Origin: Kosmotogaceae bacterium UBA1373
Lineage (GTDB): Bacteria; Thermotogota; Thermotogae; Petrotogales; Kosmotogaceae
Direction: 5' to 3'
NCBI GenBank assembly: GCA_002305955.1
Contig: DBRH01000059.1
Span: forward strand, 1-28,317
DNA length: 28,317 bases
Positions 23,775-28,317 of the stretch are shown here, piece after piece. The position numbers and the translations under genes were made by a program. The first letter of the stretch is position 1; every line of letters starts with the position of its first letter. A model generated the notes under the pieces. That model was not told the DNA's origin. It made no database searches and saw nothing but the letters and a program-made list of their open reading frames with translations.

Positions 23775-25466
23775 TCAGTAGATCCAGTTCTTGTTCGCGT
23801 TCTCCGGAGCGTGCTCGATCATGTAATTAGATAGCTGTTCCAGCCATTCTTCGTTTGCCAGCGCAACGTTCGGTTTGGTCGGGCTCCAGCCTTTCCAGCC
23901 GTGGCCCTGATTGGGACCGAAATCGAATGTCATATCTGACACGGGATTCTCCATCTTTTCCATTGCATTCTTGAGAAGATATACCGCTTCGTTCAGATAG
24001 TAGTTGTCCATATCGCCGACCGCCACGTGAACGTCTCCGGCAATCTTTGGTCCCAGTTCTTCCCAGTTCTCTTGAAGTATGTAGTTCAGATCGAAGTTTT
24101 CCTTCCAGTATTCGGCAACATTCTTGTTGATCTCGCCGGTTACCTGATCCCAGATCGGTTGAGGGAAGCCATCGACTCCCACCGGACCGTAGGTCGATTC
24201 CCACACAGACCATTGACCGCCGGACCTGTTGCTCGGACCGGCAGCCATTTCGAAGTAGTTTTCCTGCTTGACGGTGAATCGGATATTACCGTGTGTGTCT
24301 CTGGCACTGGGTCTCTCGGTTTTTAACCATCCAAAGTCACTGTAATAAGCGTTATCGTCGTTGTAGATGTTTATCAGCTGGTAGTAGTTGAAGTCAACGC
24401 CATCGGGATACCAGACATAGGTTCTACCGAAGATATCGGGGTAGAAGACTTTCATTGCAAGAGTTTCCCAGCCTCCGGTAGATCCGCCGGCCAGTATTCT
24501 GGCCCACTTTTCCGGTATCATTCGGAACTGGCTTTCGAGGTATGGAATCAGTTCTTCAGTTATAGCCGTCCCATAAGGCCCGGAGTTCACAGAGTCCACA
24601 GAATAAGAGGTATCGTAATAAGGCGTTGCATCCCTGAAGGAAACGGCTATGAAGTTGGCTATCCCTTCGGAAGTCCAGAACTTGTAAACATTGTTGTTGA
24701 CCCTGAATCCGACTGGAGCGCTCGACCCGGGGAAGTGTCCCTGGTAATAGATAACCGGATAGTACACATCGGGGTTGTCGTAGTAACCTTTTGGAAGCAG
24801 TACATTGGCGCCGATGTACATATCCTTTCCCCAGAACTCCGAAACCGCTTCGCTCTTGATCTTTACGTATTTGACCCATTCCGTATCTTTGTAATTACCC
24901 TGCTGAAGTACCATTCCCGGTTCCAGTTCATAATCTGGTTTGAATACCTTTGAGAGTGTAAGCTTTATCGTTCCCCAGTTCATGGGATCGATGTAGGTTT
25001 TCTTCGCGACGCTATAGGCGTTTCCAATGGATTCCCAGAACCACTGTCCGTCACCTGTATCGTCGTGCATCAGCACCGTATGACCGTCGGCCCTGTTGAA
25101 GGTTGTATATACGTTCAAAAAGGCCTGAACGTAGTAATCGCCGGCCGGTAGTTCTTCGATCTTTATTGGATAGCCGATCACTTCAAGGTCGTCGGAAGAT
25201 ATACTAACCAGGTCGTCACTGGTGAATCCGAAGACATCCTTCCCCCAGAAGGGGACACCTCTGACATCCGTCTGGTACATCGGCTCGCTAGATGAGTCTT
25301 TGGTGACAATAACGAAAACTCTGCCGTTGATAGGTGTTTCGAGTCCAAGAGCGGCGATTTCACCAACTGTAGCTTCATCGATTGATATTTCAAAGCTGAT
25401 GGATAGAGCCATCACGCTCAAGAAAGTAACCATAATTGCAATGATAAGGAGCTTTTTCCCTGCCAT
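23775..25466 (-). CDS. Secreted esterase-like alpha/beta hydrolase
   Basis: 563 residues with a signal peptide (about 1-23). The N-terminal 200 residues form a beta-rich domain with no motif I can name. The C-terminal part is an esterase-D/feruloyl esterase-like alpha/beta hydrolase: strand PVIYYQGHFPG, nucleophile elbow GGSTGG (Ser329), likely acid in GDMDNYY (Asp485 or Asp487), and His522 in GHGWKGWSP. The family cleaves acyl or aryl esters, often on carbohydrate or small alcohols; the substrate is not determined. ATG with GGAGGTGG 3-4 nt upstream. It is monocistronic, with a long upstream region of short dyads and a strong terminator after it. Confidence 0.85.
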   Translation of the reverse strand: MAGKKLLIIAIMVTFLSVMALSISFEISIDEATVGEIAALGLETPINGRVFVIVTKDSSSEPMYQTDVRGVPFWGKDVFGFTSDDLVSISSDDLEVIGYPIKIEELPAGDYYVQAFLNVYTTFNRADGHTVLMHDDTGDGQWFWESIGNAYSVAKKTYIDPMNWGTIKLTLSKVFKPDYELEPGMVLQQGNYKDTEWVKYVKIKSEAVSEFWGKDMYIGANVLLPKGYYDNPDVYYPVIYYQGHFPGSSAPVGFRVNNNVYKFWTSEGIANFIAVSFRDATPYYDTSYSVDSVNSGPYGTAITEELIPYLESQFRMIPEKWARILAGGSTGGWETLAMKVFYPDIFGRTYVWYPDGVDFNYYQLINIYNDDNAYYSDFGWLKTERPSARDTHGNIRFTVKQENYFEMAAGPSNRSGGQWSVWESTYGPVGVDGFPQPIWDQVTGEINKNVAEYWKENFDLNYILQENWEELGPKIAGDVHVAVGDMDNYYLNEAVYLLKNAMEKMENPVSDMTFDFGPNQGHGWKGWSPTKPNVALANEEWLEQLSNYMIEHAPENANKNWIY

Positions 25467-25893
25467 TTTCCACCTCCATGTAGCTGATATACAACTGGCT
25501 CATACCTTCGACCGAAGAATTCTCCGATCGGAAGAGCAGTTCGAAAATTACGGAATTTGAGAATGATGAATTAAAAAAACTAAAATGAATCAGAATGCTG
25601 GAAGTACTATAGATAGATTATCGGATAGTGTCAACGAAGACGAAGAGAGGATTCTCTGCGCGAAACGAAGAAGTGTGCGCCGCTAGCAGTATTAGCAAGA
25701 GCTTTTGGTGAAAGGAAAGCCTTTAAAAAATCTGACAATTCCATCTGCCTTACCCCCTCTTCACCGGTCGATACGATTCACCGGTTGTTATTGGCATTAT
25801 ACATCGCATCCTTTGGTTTTTGAACGCCGTGCGGACTTATTTACATTTTTGTTCGTATTCCGTATAGTTACGGACGGTCGCCGACCATGATTT
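25467..25893. other. Gap of 427 nt rich in short dyads and direct repeats
   Basis: No supportable gene. It holds CTTCG-AC-CGAAG (25506-25517) and TCCGATCGGA (25523-25532) just upstream of the esterase leader, two copies of TTCACCGGT (25760-25768 and 25777-25785) spaced 17 nt, TCCGTA-TAGT-TACGGA (25859-25874) and GGTCG-C-CGACC (25876-25886). The last two lie just after the small minus-strand gene but have no U-tract. Confidence 0.5.
25760..25785. repeat. Two direct 9-bp repeats, operator-like
   Basis: TTCACCGGT at 25760-25768 and 25777-25785. Each contains the palindrome ACCGGT, and the starts are 17 nt apart. Confidence 0.45.
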
Positions 25894-26133
25894 TTATTGT
25901 CTTCGTCCGTGAGAGAAGCTCTCAAAATCCTTGAATTCTATATAGTCGCGCACCCGCTGGAGTGAAGCCCATATGAACTCTTCGAAGAGAAGAGCATCTT
26001 CCTCGCCCCGGAGATTTTCGATTACCATTTCCTCTTTCTGGCTCAGGGTAGCTATATAGCTTTTGCCTCTGGCGCCGTGATTCACAAAGAGTTCAAGGTT
26101 GAAAATTCCCCTATCTCTAGATCTGTAGAACAA
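25894..26133 (-). CDS. Small protein of unknown function behind oppF
   Basis: 79 residues, basic at the start and acidic in the middle (KEEMVIENLRGEEDALLFEE), with no membrane segment or recognised motif. Start set at TTG 26133, because the minus-strand GGAGGTGG (26139-26146) lies 5 nt before it; the upstream in-frame ATG at 26148 is part of that ribosome site. The gene begins about 40 nt after the oppF stop on the same strand, without a terminator between, so it is likely the last gene of the opp transcript. Composition and the strong ribosome site argue that it is real; function cannot be given. Confidence 0.65.
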   Translation of the reverse strand: MFYRSRDRGIFNLELFVNHGARGKSYIATLSQKEEMVIENLRGEEDALLFEEFIWASLQRVRDYIEFKDFESFSHGRRQ

Positions 26134-26138
26134 AGAAA

Positions 26139-26146
26139 CCACCTCC
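26139..26146 (-). promoter_or_regulatory. Ribosome site that fixes the start of the small gene
   Basis: Minus-strand GGAGGTGG, 5 nt before TTG 26133. It overlaps the codons that would follow ATG 26148. Confidence 0.65.
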
Positions 26147-26174
26147 ATAGTTTTTTACTGGTGTTTGGCAGTAT

Positions 26175-27188
26175 TCAGTCGATCACATAGCAAGCAGCAC
26201 AGTGGCCATTATCGTAATCCCTGAGCGGGGGATGTTTTTCTCTGGCACAGCTATCTATTCTCAGGGGGCAGCGATCGTAAAACCTGCAATAATCTGGAGG
26301 ATCTATCGGCTTGGATATTTGCCCCAGTATATCTGGCTCACCCTTTTGAACTTCCGGGTCCGGAACGGGTACGGCCTGCAGTAGTGCTTTAGTGTATGGG
26401 TGAAGCGGGTTTGCAAGTATCTTCTCGGTCGGTCCGATCTCAACGATCTTTCCAAGATACATCACCGCTATTCTCTGAACCATGTACCTGGCGACGGCCA
26501 GATCGTGCGTAATATAAAGATAGGTAGCTCCTATTCTTTCGGTGAGATTTCTGAAAAGCTCCATAATTCCCGCTCTTACCGAAACATCAAGCATGGATGT
26601 AGGCTCATCGGCCACTATGAAGGCCGGGTTTAGTATAACGGCACGCGCTATCGCTATTCTCTGGCGCTGGCCTCCCGAAAGCTCGTGAGGGTACCGTTGC
26701 GTGTACGCTGAGGCCGGAGAGAGTCCGACAGCTTCCAGTGTCTCTTTCACTTTCACTGTCCTGTCTTTCGCCGTGCCTAACTGGTTAACCACTAGAGGTT
26801 CCGATACGATCTCGTCGATCGTCATTCTTGGGTTGAGCGAATCGTATGGATCCTGGAAAATCATCTGTATCTTTCGTCGTATTTCTCCGATATCAGATCT
26901 ATCTACATTGTTAGCATGTTTACCGTCGGTGAGCCGGTCGGTTACCTCCTTTCCCTCGAAGAATATTCTCCCCCCGGAAGGTTTCTCAAGACCAACTATT
27001 AGTCTGCCTGTGGTTGTCTTACCGCAGCCGGACTCTCCCACTAGAGCCAGGGAGTCGTTGTCGGAGATTTCGAAGGTGACATCGTCCACGGCGTGAACAT
27101 TTCTCAAGGTAGATCTTGAGGTTCTGAAAAACCTTCCAGGCAGTGGAAAAAGCTTTGTGAGATTCTTTATAGAGAGAACTTCAAGCAT
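26175..27188 (-). CDS. oppF: Oligopeptide/dipeptide ABC importer ATPase, OppF/DppF type
   Basis: 337 residues from ATG 27188, chosen for GGAGGTGG about 6 nt upstream; the frame continues to 27266 without such a site. Motifs are Walker A GESGCGKTT (51-59), Q-loop FQDPYDSLNP (111-120), signature LSGGQ (170-174), and Walker B IVADEP (Glu195). The C-terminal oligopeptide-transporter region has the Cys-rich pattern CRFYDRCPLRIDSC...C..C, known to carry a 4Fe-4S cluster in some relatives. It powers uptake of peptides or, in Thermotogota, sometimes sugars through an OppBC-type channel. The ATG overlaps the oppD stop by 8 nt, so the two are translationally coupled. No binding protein or permease gene is in the window. 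Confidence 0.9.
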   Translation of the reverse strand: MLEVLSIKNLTKLFPLPGRFFRTSRSTLRNVHAVDDVTFEISDNDSLALVGESGCGKTTTGRLIVGLEKPSGGRIFFEGKEVTDRLTDGKHANNVDRSDIGEIRRKIQMIFQDPYDSLNPRMTIDEIVSEPLVVNQLGTAKDRTVKVKETLEAVGLSPASAYTQRYPHELSGGQRQRIAIARAVILNPAFIVADEPTSMLDVSVRAGIMELFRNLTERIGATYLYITHDLAVARYMVQRIAVMYLGKIVEIGPTEKILANPLHPYTKALLQAVPVPDPEVQKGEPDILGQISKPIDPPDYCRFYDRCPLRIDSCAREKHPPLRDYDNGHCAACYVID

Positions 27189-28173
27189 GGATTTCCACCT
27201 CCAGCGGAAAATGGCAGGCTGCCAGATGTTCTTCACCAATCTCAGCACATTCGGGTTCACTTTCAAAGCATATTTTTTCGGCCGCCCCGCATCTGGAAGC
27301 GAAACGGCAACCTACCGGAGGATTGACCAGATCAGGTGGCTCTCCCTCTATAGCTACAAGTTTTTTCTTTTGTCCGGTTATCGACGGAAAGGCTGCCATC
27401 AAAGCTGAAGTATAATGGTGAGCCGGTCTCTTGAGTATTGCTGCGGTTCCTGCCAGTTCCACTATCTTACCGGCGTACATGATCGCTATCCTGTCACAGA
27501 CCTGGGCAATTGCCGCTATATCATGAGAGATGTAGATAATCGATGTTTTCGACTCTTCCTGAATATTCCTCAGCCTCTTCAATATCCTGCCCTGAACTAT
27601 CACGTCTAGGGCCGTCGTCGGTTCATCTGCGATAACGACCGAAGGATTGCAGATCAGTGCCATAGCTATTATAGCCCGTTGTTTCATTCCTCCGCTGTAT
27701 TCGTGTGGATAGCGATTCACTCTAGCAGGGTCAAGGCCCACAAGGCGGAAGAGGTACGAAATCCTGTCGGATATTTCTTCTTTCGAAATGCCTGGAAAAT
27801 GTGTCCTCATGGCCTCGGCTATCTGATCTCCAACCCTGTAAACGGGATTCAGGGAGTTCATGGCGGCCTGAAAAATCATTGAGATCTCTTTCCACCTGTA
27901 ACGACGCATTTCCTCTTCTCCCAACCTCACCAGATCTATTTTATCGCCGTCCTTCGAAAAGAAAATGCTTCCACTGACGAAGCTGGCATTTTCCGTGAGC
28001 AACCTGAGAATCGCCATCGCAAGCGAGGTCTTTCCGCATCCCGATTCGCCTACAACACCGAGCGCTTCTCCTTTTGCAAGACTGAAAGTCACTCCATCCA
28101 CGGCCTTCACCGAGCCGCCTTTAATTGTGTAATGCATTTTGAGGTCTCTCACTTCCAGTACCGGATGGTTCAA
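27181..28173 (-). CDS. oppD: Oligopeptide/dipeptide ABC importer ATPase, OppD/DppD type
   Basis: 330 residues. Motifs are Walker A GESGCGKTS (43-51), Q-loop FQAAMNSLNP (101-110), signature YSGGM (159-163), and Walker B VIADEP (Glu184). The C-terminal Cys-bearing region typical of this family has GCRFASRC, two further Cys and a final Cys in AACHFP. It pairs with the OppF-type ATPase encoded immediately behind it. Start is TTG 28173, with GAGGGGGGT about 5 nt upstream; a TTG fits the start use of other genes in this window. Transcription likely begins at the extended -10 element at 28212. The signature YSGGM is a mild variant common in this subfamily. Confidence 0.9.
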   Translation of the reverse strand: MNHPVLEVRDLKMHYTIKGGSVKAVDGVTFSLAKGEALGVVGESGCGKTSLAMAILRLLTENASFVSGSIFFSKDGDKIDLVRLGEEEMRRYRWKEISMIFQAAMNSLNPVYRVGDQIAEAMRTHFPGISKEEISDRISYLFRLVGLDPARVNRYPHEYSGGMKQRAIIAMALICNPSVVIADEPTTALDVIVQGRILKRLRNIQEESKTSIIYISHDIAAIAQVCDRIAIMYAGKIVELAGTAAILKRPAHHYTSALMAAFPSITGQKKKLVAIEGEPPDLVNPPVGCRFASRCGAAEKICFESEPECAEIGEEHLAACHFPLEVEIHA

Positions 28174-28211
28174 GTCGGACCCCCCTCAAAGAGTTCATAG
28201 CCAACAGGCCA

Positions 28212-28220
28212 ATTATATCA
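28212..28220 (-). promoter_or_regulatory. Extended -10 promoter of the oppDF transcript
   Basis: Minus-strand TGATATAAT: a perfect TATAAT (28212-28217) with TG at the extended position. It is about 40 nt before the oppD TTG. No good -35 is seen, as is usual for extended -10 promoters. Confidence 0.55.
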
Positions 28221-28284
28221 TTCAAGCATTGCAGCCCTTCGTTACTGAGAACGATGGAGAGTGGAGCGAAATTTAATTGCAATT

Positions 28285-28313
28285 TTGTTACTATCTGTCT
28301 TTTCAGGTATTAT
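28285..28313 (+). promoter_or_regulatory. Promoter reading out of the right edge
   Basis: TTGTTA (28285-28290), 17-nt spacer, TATTAT (28308-28313). It points away from oppD, so a divergent gene probably starts just beyond the window. The dyad AATTGCAATT at 28275-28284 abuts its -35. Confidence 0.5.
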
Positions 28314-28317
28314 ATAT

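Noticed and set aside
25705..25890. Plus-strand frame of 61 codons in the large gap
   Set aside because: It has no ribosome site and low protein-like quality, and it overlaps the dyads.
1..28317. tRNA, rRNA, CRISPR array, transposase or phage genes
   Set aside because: Nothing resembling these was seen by eye. A tRNA/Rfam/ISfinder scan would be needed to exclude small elements.

Overview
The window reads as a bacterial chromosome segment from the Thermotogota, most likely a Mesotoga/Kosmotoga-type organism. This is inferred from protein style, not from a database match. Supporting signs are a K+-dependent (Na+-type) membrane pyrophosphatase, an SLH-anchored surface nucleotidase, moderate GC, strong GGAGG ribosome sites and many TTG starts. 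I see no rRNA, tRNA, CRISPR array, insertion sequence or phage genes.

Left part (1-8335): the 3' end of the pyrophosphatase gene hppA converges on a DUF2207 membrane protein across a bidirectional terminator. A secreted metzincin lipoprotein follows on the minus strand. Then come plus-strand genes for a flavin split-barrel protein, a small membrane protein with a nucleotidyltransferase 10 nt behind it, and a GNAT-like protein.

Middle (8307-16193): a patatin-like lipase on the minus strand overlaps the GNAT gene tail to tail. It is divergent from a two-gene heterodimeric ABC exporter with one consensus and one degenerate ATP site. An MFS permease abuts the exporter with no intervening base and has a good promoter with a palindrome over the predicted start site. 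An M24-fold protein that has lost most metal ligands lies behind it.

Right part (16488-28317): an SLH-domain 5'-nucleotidase-family protein ending in a clear terminator, a DUF47/PhoU-like protein without its usual phosphate permease, a lone type IV prepilin-like protein, and a metallophosphoesterase. Next come an S41-type peptidase followed by a GIDE-LemA fusion, and a secreted esterase. At the right edge lies a minus-strand oppD-oppF pair with a small unknown gene behind it. A promoter reading out to the right suggests a divergent unit beyond the window.

The common theme is the cell envelope. Six or seven products are exported or membrane-attached hydrolases, and several others are transporters or transport ATPases. 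No single new defence or mobile system is evident. The least ordinary items are the apparent M24 pseudoenzyme, the nucleotidase with an Arg in place of a metal-binding His, the multidomain metzincin lipoprotein, and the extracytoplasmic insert in the second ABC subunit.
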